Origin: Planococcus citri
Taxonomy: Eukaryota; Arthropoda; Insecta; Hemiptera; Pseudococcidae
Direction of reading: 5' to 3'
NCBI RefSeq assembly: GCF_950023065.1
Contig: NC_088677.1
Coordinates: forward strand, 72,937,469 to 73,001,468
Length of the DNA: 64,000 nucleotides
The translations under genes and the position numbers were made by a program. Of this stretch, positions 49,029 through 59,939 are shown one piece after another. The notes beneath the pieces were generated by a model, which was given only the letters and a program-made list of their open reading frames with translations, searched no databases and was not told the origin of the DNA. Position 1 is the stretch's first letter. Each line of letters begins with the position of its first letter.

Positions 49029-49889
49029 GTGAGGGTCGACAACACGTGCTCCAATTTTACAGCGGATGGACATCGGTCAAGCTCTGGCAATAATGATCGA
49101 GATGGAATCGATAACTCTGAGTAAGAGAGACCACAGACATCATCTGGGGAAGACGTAACAATGAGACGAGCATTTGTACAAACAGATAGCGAAAGTGTTA
49201 CTTTGTACACGTATAAAGAGGAAGCTACACCACGATAATAATTGACTCCAGTGACCCGGATATGCATGCGAGAGAAAAAGGACCGATTATTATGAGTAAA
49301 AAAGAACCCCAGAAAACAAATATACCTGCGGGAATTTTTTTTTCAATTTTTAGAAATCAATTTGTAGGTATACGTCCAGGTACTTAATAAAAAAAAGAAA
49401 ACGTGTAAAAATTCCGATAAGAAGAGATTAAATTGTACATAAATAGGTATATGATTATCAAGGGACAAGACGAAACGATTGGTTCATTGATGGGGGGGGG
49501 GTGACTAAATTAATTGGGTACGGATCCTATTAAAATGTACTATAGATAAGATGGAGAGAAAAATAAATGTCTACCGAAAGGTGAATATTTAAAAGCAGAA
49601 TAAAAAGCAGGACTTCTGACAAGGCATTTTTTCCCAAAGTCTCAATAAAAAAATCAGCATTTTCCTATTTTCAAAGAGAAGTATAAAAAATTGGAAATTC
49701 TGAAAGAAAAAGAGAATACACTAATACATTTCACGGCTGGATTGAAAAAATGGGAAGAAACAGCAATTTATTTGCATTTTTGACAAAAAAGTAAGGCTGT
49801 CTTTTTCCCAACTTTAACAAAACAAAAAAAAATTATTCTGACACATTCAGAGAACTTTAGAAAACTCAGAACATCTTCAGCATTTTATG

Positions 49890-51480
49890 AAAAAGTAGAA
49901 ATTTATGCTGGTAATTTTGTTTTAAAAAAGTAGCTTTTTTGATAATTTGGGTGAAAAACAGAACTTCTTGGCAGCCTTGTTGAAAAATAAAACTTATAGT
50001 ACCAGTTTTGAAAACAACAAAAAAAGAAAAATTTTGTTGGATTTGTTTGAAATTTTGGCAAAAATTGGCATTTTTTGTGAAAAGCAGTAATTTTTTATAG
50101 TAATTCGCAGTTTTGGTGGAAAAGCAGGGAATTTTTGGCAATTTGGGCGTTAAATTGTGTCCTGTTTTGTGACAATTGGACGTAAAAAAGCGAAGTTCTT
50201 CCACTTTTGAGCAAAAGAACAATTTTTGTTATATTTGGGGGGGGGGGATTTTGTAACAATTTAAGCAAAAAATCACAACTTTTTGAATATTTTGACCAAA
50301 AAAAATGGTAAGTTTTTATTGAGGCAAAAATGAGAATTTTTTCGGTATTTTTTGTGAAGAAGCAGTAATTTCTGGTGACGATTCTGTCAAAAAAAATGTT
50401 TTTTTCTGATGATTCAGGTGAAAAAGCCAATCTTCTGGGCATTTATGACCAGAATACAAAAACTTTTTTATTGAAATTTTGGCAAAAAAACTGGACTTCT
50501 TGGACAATCTTGGAAAAAATTGCAACATTCCCAAAGTTTCAGGCAAGTTGTGACCAATTTTGGCTAAGAGTCTGAGTTTCTTAACAATTTCAAATTTCGA
50601 GAAATTTCGGCAAAAATTGGGATTTTTCGGAAATTTTTCGTGAAAAAGCCGTAATTTTTGGAGACAATTTCGTAAAAAAAAAATACCTACGAATTTTTGG
50701 AGATTTTGGCGAATAAACAAGCCTTCTTGGCATTTTTGGCAACAATTTTTTGGAATTTTCAGCAAAAAATTGACTGTTCGGGCAATTTTGACAAAAATTA
50801 AAATTGTGACATTTTTAAGGAATTGTGGAAAGAACAACATTTTTGTTGGCAACCCTGAATAAAACTGAACTTATTTTGGCAGTTTCGGCAAAAATGTGTA
50901 CTGGTTGGAAATTTTGAAGAAGAAAAAACGAAACTTTCTGGCAATTTTGGCCAAAATTGAGACTTAATTTTTGGTAAGGCTTAATTTTGGTTTAAAAAAA
51001 AGAACACAAAAGAGAAATTTTTTCGGCAATTCTTAAAAGAATTTTTGCAAAATACAGGACTTTTTAGCAGTTGCAAAAACTTGGACTCCTATGCAAGTAA
51101 TAAACATATATGGTTCGATTTTGCCAGAAAAAAGGACTTTCAAGTATCTATAGGACGACGGTTAGGACTTTTTCGCAATATTTGGCCTCAAAGTGATCGA
51201 TTTTAGCTTTTTTGAAAGAAATTGAAGCTTTTTAGACATTTTCTGCAAGAAAGAAACCATTTTTTTGTAGAAAATTTTGGAAAAAATGATGACTTTTTTC
51301 AGATATTTTTACAAAATATTGCCGAAATTGGACTTTGTAGCGATTCGTTTTCATCAAAGAAGTGCCTGTAAGACTTTTTTGCACATCAAGTGAAAAATCA
51401 TAACTTTCAAGCTATTCACAAAAAAAAACTCAACTTTTTTCAGCAGTTTTGGCAAGCATAGTTTTTTTTTTTCGAAAATT
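49890..51480. repeat. Degenerate short-period repeat array
   Basis: Variants of GGCAATTTTGGCAAAAA and AAAAAGCAGTAATTTTTGG alternate every 35-50 bp over about 1.6 kb. Because the motif keeps phase for stretches, overlapping minus-strand frames of 115-178 codons arise (49866-50852). These read as repeats rich in Phe, Lys, Asn and Pro and I judge them artefacts. Confidence 0.7.
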
Positions 51481-51502
51481 GGGAAAAAAATTGAAATTAT
51501 GA

Positions 51503-53676
51503 AAACAAGCCATTAGCTATTCGCTGATTGCAAGATAGTTTTTGCATTTGCTTTCACCATATTGGTTGATGGTTGCATTGGTTGCTAAGTTTGCTTTTAA
51601 ATATTCAACTGGGAGCTGATTTTTCATTTCTTGGTCTTTTTAGAGTTTTTGCGCGAAGCGCGAAAAAACTCTATTGTAATCACTTTTTCATGGTAGTCAT
51701 GGTAGTCATCGTAGTCATCGTAGTTTTCGTCGTCATAAATCTTTTTGTAGATTTGTAAAATGCTAAGCAATATCCATTAAATGTATATCGCTACGTTTTT
51801 TTATTTTTTTCTAAATTCCCAATAAAATTCAAAATATTACTGTTGATAATATTGATGATAATGAAGAGCGAAGAAGTATTTAATAATACGTTCTAAGTTC
51901 CGAGCAGTTTTCACTTTTTATGGTTATTTTTGAAGGAAATAGCGCATTCTGGAACCATTACAGTACTATGAAAAAAAACAACTTTTGCTGGAGGTTCTAG
52001 ATCGGCTTTAAAACAGTCGCAATCAATTCGGGAGCTCGATTTTAGTAATTAAACCATATTTCAGATTTTCATCTCGTGGTTTACTATTTTTATGAAAACT
52101 TTACCAATAAATAAGCTACATGAATAAGTATTTCAGTGATTTTCAAACAGTTGTCAAACATCAATTCGGAAGCTGAGTGTCGGTAGCATGAACTTTCAGC
52201 ATGCCAAATTCCACCCTAGTCTTTGAAGATGATACCCGTTTACAAAGTTCCCTTGTAAGCTAATTTTAGGGTGTCAACGCTGATTTATTGTACTAGGTAT
52301 TACAAATTTTTTATGTTCTGAAAAAATCATCATGGTTAAAAAAAGAGCTTGCCTTTCGCTTCCTTCAATTTTGGCCAGAGTGTTCACTTTCCCACCTTTG
52401 TTCTGGTCCAACTTTTCCAATTTTACAGATCATTCAAATTTATAAGTACATTATGTAGATAGGGGATGCATAACTTTTTTTCTAACGTCTCAACTGCTAA
52501 ATTTATCAATTAATCCAGCAATGTGAATTTCTTAAAACTTCACAAATCGAAAATTCGTTTGATTTGACCATTTTTCGTTTAAAAAATTAAAACGCTCTTG
52601 TCAAATGTTTTTCAAAACCATATCATTTGTAATTGTACCTAATTAAACGATAACAAATCACCAGAATTTTTCGAAATTGAGCCACGGTGTCCGGAACACC
52701 CTAGTAGGTACTTATTGAAATCGAGTATACCCGATCTGGACTGGCACAATGAAAGCAGCCCGGTATTTCTTTTCAATCAACGATTAGATTTTCATTTGAA
52801 TTCGTTCAATTAGTAATTAACAAGTTGCTTCGTGTGATACCATAAGATAATAACGAATTGTTTATGAATTGGGAATTTCAAAACTTTAGAATTCATAGAA
52901 GAATTTTTTGTTTTTTCTTTCAAAATAAATTTTTTTTGTCTTTTCTTGGACTAGATTAGTCGCGATTGCTGATAGATCTTACATCGATTTGATTTTTTTG
53001 GATTAATTTAGATTCGATGGATTCGGCACTTTTTTCAAGTATTATTGAAAGTGTGAAAAAAGTTGACGCTGCAGAGCAGCAAAAAAAAATCGAGGAGCTC
53101 TTTTCTTTGTTTAAAGAGGTGCCAATACCATGTTCGATCACGATTTCGTTTCTGCAATTGTTTGAAAAAGTTTACACGAATATAACTGATGCGAAAATGA
53201 GAAATAAAATCAAAAGGGGGTTATTTGAGATGAGCATGGCCGAATAATTTATTGTGTATTTTGGAAAGAACTTTAAATCACCTTACGATTCAAATAAAAG
53301 AATTTTCTGCAACGAGTTAATTTTTTCAAAAACTGTCTTAAAATGTCATTTTTTACGTTTTCTCTGAAAAAATATGCGAGATAGTTGAAAATGTATACAA
53401 TAAAACTTTTTCAAAATCAAATTTCTACCTTAAAATTATTTCAACAATTTGGTAAAAATAGCTGCTTCAACGAAGGATGAGAATTATTGTAAAATTGCTT
53501 CGGTTGAAGAGTGACTTTTGGATTTTGAAAACATCGTCTACATCAATTTAAATTCAAACTTATCCTGAACTTTATTTTTTTAAATACCTTTTTTTTTAAT
53601 GATTCAAGTGAATACATTATACCTCAAACGCAAAAACTCTTTTGTAATCAGCGATTAGCTGATGGCTTGTTTATAG
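51503..53676. mobile_element. 2.2-kb foldback unit carrying a small gene
   Basis: The ends 51503-51560 and 53625-53676 are inverted copies of about 48 bp with roughly six mismatches. The shared core is AACAAGCCAT then AGCTA, TCGCTGATT and AGTTTTTGC. A near-perfect internal hairpin around TTTTTGCGCGAAGCGCG sits at 51647-51663. The unit encloses the small ORF at 53017-53247, so that ORF may be cargo. No target duplication is obvious and the superfamily is unknown. Confidence 0.55.
53017..53247 (+). CDS. Small 76-residue ORF with poly(A) signal
   Basis: A true ATG (context ATTCGATGG) starts 76 codons ending at a TAA at 53245-53247. An AATAAA lies about 46 bases downstream (53293-53298), and a possible acceptor (GGATTAATTTAG) sits just upstream, ending near 53011. 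The protein is predicted to be almost all helix. A first amphipathic helix, rich in Lys and Glu (SSIIESVKKVDAAEQQKKIE), is followed by a break at VPIPC, then a second helical half ending KMRNKIKRGLFEM. This layout recalls helical-repeat fragments but I recognise no family. It may be a complete small protein, or the last exon of a longer one. It lies inside the 51503-53676 foldback unit. Confidence 0.35.
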   Translation: MDSALFSSIIESVKKVDAAEQQKKIEELFSLFKEVPIPCSITISFLQLFEKVYTNITDAKMRNKIKRGLFEMSMAE

Positions 53677-53968
53677 GTACCTATACCTAATTTACAAAGT
53701 AGAATGTACCTAGACTCACCACCATTTTTATTAAAATAAAGTCAATTAATTTATCGTAAATTAAAACGTTCAACGAAATAAAATTATTCCTACATGAATG
53801 AAAAATTATTTAAAATTAAATTCTAAATCAGTCCCAAATTTGGTTTTGATGAACAGTAATTTAATTGCTAATTGCCGTTAGGTCAAAATACCGCTTGTCG
53901 ATTGGCTGTAAACTGAAAATTTCATAAATTTATTGTCATTTAAAAATTGCGTAGAAATTTCTGATGAA

Positions 53969-54970
53969 TACTGTCAAAACCCCTAATTTCGGACACTTTT
54001 TCACGTTTTTCGAAAAAGGCTTTAAAACGAGCGATTCAACTTGGTGTTTGTCTTCACATTCTCATAGAATGTCATCGTGTGAATCGTTTTTGAGCATCAA
54101 TTTATAAATTTTACGTGATTTTGTTTATTTAATTTGAATCCGAAAAGTGTCCGAAATTAGGTCCAAGGTACCCTAATTTCGGACACTTTTTCTTTAACGT
54201 GGGAACTCGAAAATTTTAGTTGAAAAAGAAATTATTTACCTCTGAAAAACAACTCCAATCAAAAACAGCTCGAATCATGATGTGAAATGTAGAGAAAAAC
54301 GATTTTTCAAGGAAATGTTCAGCACTCTCATTATCCACTTTCTCATTAGAAAAATAAGTTGGTAACATTGAACAATTTCTTATCAAACTCCTTGTTGATG
54401 ATTTTACGACTCCGACTTTTACTTTTCAGTATGGTTTTTAGGAAAATGAGTGAAATAATAGTATAATATCTTCATCAAAACTGAAAACACTTGAAAAAAT
54501 ACCGTCGAACTCGAAAAATACACATTTGCAAGTGCATCAGTGTTACCCTTCCAAACTCGGTAAAGCGTTAACCAAAGTGTCCGAAATAATGATCCGTTTC
54601 GCGACTTTTTCAGTTTTTAGGATTTAAATAATAGAAACAAAACATGAAATTTGATAAATGAATTTTATTTTTAATTACCAGTGACTTCTTGATATTTTAG
54701 AGCGATTTTCGTGGTTATGAAAGCATTTGGATAGACTCTGTGAATAACTTTTTCCCCACACTTTACATGAAGCACTTTGTAAAGTCCATTTTAATGGCTA
54801 AATAAATAGTGTAAAATGAAAATTCTTACATCAGGGAGATTGTCCGTGATCTAAACTAATAGAAGAAGTGTTCACTTTTACTTGTACCCTTGGTTCTTAT
54901 CAATAAAAGAGCAAAAACACTGAGTGTCCGAAATTACGTACCCTGTCCGAAATTAGGGGTTTTGACAGTA
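53969..54970. mobile_element. Mariner-like TA element with iterated end motif
   Basis: The element 53971-54968 (998 bp) has perfect terminal inverted repeats beginning CTGTCAAAACCCCTAATTTC and is flanked by TA on each side (53969-53970, 54969-54970). The word GTGTCCGAAATTAGG or its complement recurs inside (about 54148-54190, 54570-54586, 54922-54936). This looks like subterminal binding-site repetition. No transposase frame exists, so it is non-autonomous. Confidence 0.85.
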
Positions 54971-55209
54971 CTGTGCTAAAATTTCAATTCATCCCAAAAG
55001 TAAACAACTGCTGGGGTACTTTTTCAAATTTGGCGCCAAAATAATATTGCTAAGCATTTATAAACACTAATCGTCTATACATGACACAGACACACGATTA
55101 TATTCGTCTTACGTAGATATTTTAGACTCATGAAAAAAAAAGTAGAAACCCAGAATGAAAAAAATTGCAAAAAATTTCTCGTGATCACATTATCATCAAA
55201 CGATCGTAC

Positions 55210-55500
55210 TTAATCTATTACCCATTGTATATTGACCCCTCGCAGTCGGTGAAAGATCACAATGCTACGTCCTTCGAGTGAAAGAAACCTCATTCTAATA
55301 AAGACATTGGCATTGGCAATCGCGCGAATCACTTGATCAGCACGTTTAAGTATGTATACAGCTGATGGAATCGAAAATTCATCAACAAGCCCTGAGGTAT
55401 CGTCGATCGCGTGCAACTCGATAATTACATATTTACGTCCAGAAGAACGTTGTCGTTCGATGATTATTTTACCACGTATAGTTACAACTTACACTGTATA
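55210..55500 (-). CDS. Uncertain open frame on minus strand
   Basis: From just after a stop near 55500, about 95 codons are open to a stop at 55210. It has no ATG at the start; the first methionine is more than 70 codons in. The sequence (including RSSGRKYVIIELHAIDD and SIPSAVYILKRADQVIRAI) looks protein-like and lies in an island of balanced composition. A weak acceptor (ACACTATACAG) is present just upstream. I do not recognise it and chance cannot be excluded. Confidence 0.22.
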
Positions 55501-55774
55501 GTGTATATGTATGTACAGTACTTGTAAGTCTTTGATCTCTGCTATTTTCGCCCACCGATTCCGCTACCTCAGCTGTGTTGTAGCAGTTATAGGACAAGTT
55601 TACGAGTAGAAATTATAGTGTTCGTTGCGAAGTATCAATAGATATATGTACGAGAACGTGTATGTTTTCAAAGTTGTATTTGGTATTGGGTAATTTTCGA
55701 CTGATGGAGAGGTGCTATCGTCACTGTTATGTGCGTGTGAGGCTGTTCGCATAATGAAGAAATTATCTTATTAG

Positions 55775-56020
55775 AGAAATTCGAAGTGAGAATCGCAGTA
55801 TACCTTATACAAAAAAAAGCAACAGGTCCAGAAATAGAATCGTGTTTTTGCCCTGGGGCTTTAACAATGTTGCTCAATACGATGTTTGAGTTATCCGGGT
55901 GGAATGAAACTCGATTGAAGGTGTTTGAAAATGCGCAGGAAATGTTCCTCAGTAGGAAAATTCAAAACTCTCCGCGGAAAGTACCGTCGCTTTTAGAGCT
56001 GAATAATCAAGGCGAAGCAA
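55775..56020 (+). CDS. Candidate 246-nt internal exon, unrecognised protein
   Basis: An acceptor (TTATCTTATTAG, ending 55774) and a strong donor (GCAA followed by GTAAGTAA, junction 56020/56021) enclose 246 bases, a multiple of three, in a frame open throughout with phase-1 junctions on both sides. The reading contains SCFCPGALTMLLNTMFELSG, then WNETRLKVFENAQEMFL and PSLLELNNQGEA. Two close cysteines precede a hydrophobic helix-like part and a charged tail. Codon endings are mixed, unlike the flanking DNA. The phases do not fit the exon at 48924 directly, so either exons are missing between them or this is another gene. Function unknown. Confidence 0.4.
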
Positions 56021-58345
56021 GTAAGTAATTTTTTATGTTTTCAGCATTTTACTTCCCTGATCAGTCAATGAAGAATTTCTAAAAAGAAAAAATACATCTT
56101 TTGGTCAAATTTCCAACATAGATTATACATACTTATCAACTTTCGATATTTGGTGAATTTTTGAAAATTCATAAAGCTCATTTTCTATGAACAAAAATTT
56201 TTAATTTCCTAAGATCGAGGTAGAAAATTTCCGAATTGATTGGTGATGGTTTTGAGCTGTTTTGGAGCCTCCATAGGTATTTATAGGTAGGTATTATAAT
56301 TTTGGCAAAATTGTTATAAAAATTTCAAAAGTGAAATTGAGCGCTTACACTCGGATTAATCGACGACATTTTACAATCCAGGGGCACGCTCGTGTCCCAT
56401 CCCACCCTCCACCTCCGAGAGAAACATGAAAACGAAAACGTCCCACGAACACAACGCAAAATGAACACGAGCACTGACACTGATATTCTGTAACTAACTC
56501 GCATTTGATTAAATAGATTTCTGGCCCGATGAATTCAGTAAGAAATCTTTCATTTTTAGACCTCACTCGATTGTATGGAAGAAGATAGGCTGTCACTTGA
56601 ATCTACCAAGTGACAAATTTTCCACCTCGAACTTAGATTAAAATCAAACCAGCCTTCGTCGGCCAATATACAAAATTGAATGAACTGTACAAAAAACTCA
56701 TAAAAACCAGTATGATCAATGTTTCTACCATAAAAATGCTTTTGAAAATACATAAGCGACCAAATGGAGAAGAATTTGGAATATTTCTGAGCCCTTGATT
56801 TCAAATCAAGGTGGAGGAAAGTCAGAAGATGGATGAATGTTCACAATGACGTAATGATAATCCCCCCCTTTCTCACAGCGAGGGAATCCTTGCTATTTAT
56901 CAATTTTAACACCAAACCTTTAAAATCCAACGAAAGCAAGGTTGAAAAATGAAAAATTGAAAAAAATGGTCATGTCTTAATTTTAAAATATTAGCAGTGA
57001 TTTTTGACTTTCATTGACTGTATCACAATTTATTGAAAGAAGATAATGTTTATACCGATTCATCATCATAAAATGACTCATTAAAAATAAAAACATGGTA
57101 AGAAAAAAATTTACTTGTCGGATACTTATTTCAATTCAAATTACGTATTTAAATTTAATAAACCGATACATAGAACGAACAGATACGCGTACTACCTACA
57201 TAATTGAAAGCAAAATTCTGCGTCGAGACATGAACAATTCGAGAGAGCAAAAAAAATATTACGTATTTGTGTAAAGTTGAAGTTTTAAGAGACCTCATTT
57301 CTTGAAAATTGACAACTTTACCTACGTATGTTACATTTTGAAAATATGTACCAAGGTTTAGAAAGAATTAATCTCTGGCTCAATTCTCAAATAACCAGAT
57401 CAAAGTTGGACCTGATAGTTTGAAACGTTCTCTATGTAATGTTGAACAATCAAATTCACCTCCCATATTTGCTTCAATATTCAGTTTTTTCCCAAACGTA
57501 CTACCGAATTCTTTGAAATGAAGAATTGGTACAGCTTTCCAAAAATCACTATAACCTAATCACAATACAAATTTTACCATTTTAGATAAACTAACAACGA
57601 GTTAGTCTCACTATAAATAAACAATCCCGACTTTAATCAGTTTTCTGGACCGATTTTTATTTTAGTTTATAGTTTTGTTTTTTCAGACCTTCCAAACATC
57701 AAAAATACACGCAAAAAATCTTGGAGCAGAAGGGGGGGAGGGAAGAGTGACTTAATTTTTAAAGTTTGAATTTTATGACCCTTACTAATGAAGCGATTTA
57801 TTTTAACGATTTTTTAAATTTAAAAATGAAATAAATTACATACATACCCACAATTGCCGTAAAAAGAGAGGAAAGGGGATTAAACGCCTCAAAAAATGTA
57901 AAAATTAGTACTTATATTTAGGTAATTCTTGCACTTTTTACCATAGCATGGGGGCCTCTTCGATCCCGGAGACATGGGTTTTCACCGTTTTTAAAATTTG
58001 GTGCACGAGGACCCCCCCCTCCTACTATAAGTCCCTAAGGTAAACTTATTCTCCAGAACTTATGCTTTACTCATTATTTATCGCCACTGTTGACAAAAAA
58101 AGTCTATGCTAACGATGTCAGAAATTTCAAAAATTACTAAAATAGGTACTTACTCATTTTTCAAATTTTGAGGCATTCGGTTCCTGTTCCTCCTCCCTCT
58201 CGAGTCCATCCCAATTTCCAATTTCTTTCATCGGAAAAAATTAGAACACATGAACCGACCCCCTCCCTATCGGGCCTCATACTCAGCCTCAAAGAAGTCC
58301 ATAAGATGAAAAAACGTGAAAAAATTACTGAAATGGTAATTTCAC
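56021..58345. other. AT-rich spacer with repeat fragments
   Basis: A family A fragment (TTTTGGAGCCTCCATAGG) is near 56259-56276. A short island is at 56340-56560. The rest is AT-rich without a supported gene. Confidence 0.4.
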
Positions 58346-58349
58346 AATT

Positions 58350-58985
58350 GAATCAGTGGGTGCAGAAAGGGGCTAAGTCCATTTTCGCACTTTTCAGGAA
58401 TAACAAAGAACTGATTTATTTGAAAATCAAAAATTTTTGGTAAACATGCTTAAGGTCATTGAAAGAGAACCCCAAGACACAATTTTTAGCAATGTTTTGA
58501 AAAAAAAATATTCACGTGCGCCGGCGCTGTTGCTGCCTAAACAAATGGGACTTAGACCTTTTCTGCACCCAATCGACAAAATTTCTTTTGAAATTGCTCG
58601 GGCACGAATGGGGCTTGATTTTACATTTAAGTACATCATTTAGACTGCTATCTCGTTTAAATTGACCAAAAACCCCTCGAGTTCTAAGACTTTTTGCCGA
58701 AGTTGTTAATTTTTTCATCATTTTTCAGTTCAGAGATTAACTTAAATTTCAAAAAATGGTCTTCTCAAAAATGTTAGTTATTTTTCAAGGAATTTAAAAA
58801 ATTTTACAAAAAAGTCATAAATGCGGATCCGCCCTTTTTCTGCGCCCAAATACCACTTTCCCGGCAATTTTGCGGAAATCTGACATCACCAGTCGATCCG
58901 CCGTACTTTGAAACCCCTATATCCGTGAAAAAAAAATTTCCAAAAATATGACTTGGTCCCTTTCTGCACCCACCGATTCGATTTT
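58350..58985. repeat. Inverted and iterated GGGTGCAGAAAGGGGC motif
   Basis: The motif occurs forward near 58360 and in complement near 58560 (CTTTTCTGCACCCAAT), 58840 (CTTTTTCTGCGCCCAAAT) and 58960 (CTTTCTGCACCCACC). Each copy is next to a TAAGTC or GACTTGGTCC type word. The overlapping plus-strand frames (58168-58643) lie inside and are probably part of the repeat. Confidence 0.55.
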
Positions 58986-59036
58986 AGAGGCATTTCAGCT
59001 TTCTTCCTTTAGACCTGAAAACTTCAACGAACGTGT

Positions 59037-59060
59037 TCAAAAAAAAAAAAAAAAAAAAAT
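59037..59060. repeat. Poly(A) run
   Basis: About 21 A in a row. It could mark an old retrocopy end, but no source gene is recognisable upstream. Confidence 0.7.
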
Positions 59061-59400
59061 TGCCATCCATGTTCTTAAATGCAATGAAGTATTCACCTCA
59101 ATTTTTTGATTATGGTGTATTATTTTTTAAACAAAAAACTCTCGAATTAGGTATACCTACACGTAAGTTTTTATCATTCAAAAAACATTTAGGGCACATA
59201 AAACACTTGAAATTGAGCCAAACAACACGGAAAATGACAGAAACTTTCGTATACGAGTATTTTCAAGTCTTTACAGTGCTGGGCTATAGGTAAGACATTT
59301 TCATGTTTTCACTTTTTAATCACTCTATGATCTTTGGACATTTTTTTTTTAGGTAAGTAATACCTAGGCATTGATTTGAATTTTTTTGGCTTATTTTACA

Positions 59401-59785
59401 AAAAAATCCTCTTCAGGTGTCCGCCTCTGACTTGAATGGTGGCCAAGATTCTTGGAAAGAGTATGGTCCAAGACTCCTCCCCTAACCAAAATTTCAGCTG
59501 CCCAAGTTCACAAATTGATTTTTAGATTTTTGATGGGTTTTTGAAAATTTAAAATTGACTCTTTTCTGGTATTCAAGTATTTTTTATATGTATATTATTA
59601 TTATTTTTATGATATAGGTAGGTACTTGAAATGATCAATTTTGAATTTTCAAAAATTTGCCAAAAATCGAAAAATGAATTTAGGTGGCTGAATTTTTATT
59701 ACAGGGGTTTCAGACCACATTCTTTCCAAAAATCATGGTTTCGTTCAAATCATGGGTGGAAACCTCGAGAGGTTCCTTTTTGTTA
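59401..59785. mobile_element. Palindromic element, family B, copy 4 (short form)
   Basis: The left CTCTGACTTGAATGG, AAGATTCTTGGAAAGAGT and AACCAAAATTTCAGCTGCCC blocks pair with their complements between 59640 and 59780. The right end, ACCTCGAGAGGTTCC, is itself palindromic. It is less than half the length of copy 1, as if the centre was deleted. Confidence 0.7.
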
Positions 59786-59939
59786 GATTAGAGGATAAGG
59801 TCTCTTCCAGGATGACCAGTTTCATCAACGGTACATAAAATGTTTTAATAAATTCGCTCGTTACTGTAACATTATTTTAGTCTAAATCACGTAATTTCGG
59901 AAGACTGGAACATTAAATACAACGCTCCGCTATAAAATC

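Noticed and set aside
48920..49267. 115-codon minus-strand frame overlapping the plus-strand exon candidate
   Set aside because: No splice or poly(A) context on that strand, and codon choice is better explained by the plus-strand reading. Some doubt remains.
50316..50852. 178-codon minus-strand frame
   Set aside because: It lies entirely in a degenerate short repeat, has repeat-like composition and overlaps two similar frames out of register.
59033..59293. 86-codon frame after the poly(A) run
   Set aside because: The first residues come from the A run, and nothing supports transcription or splicing despite a GTAAGA at its end.
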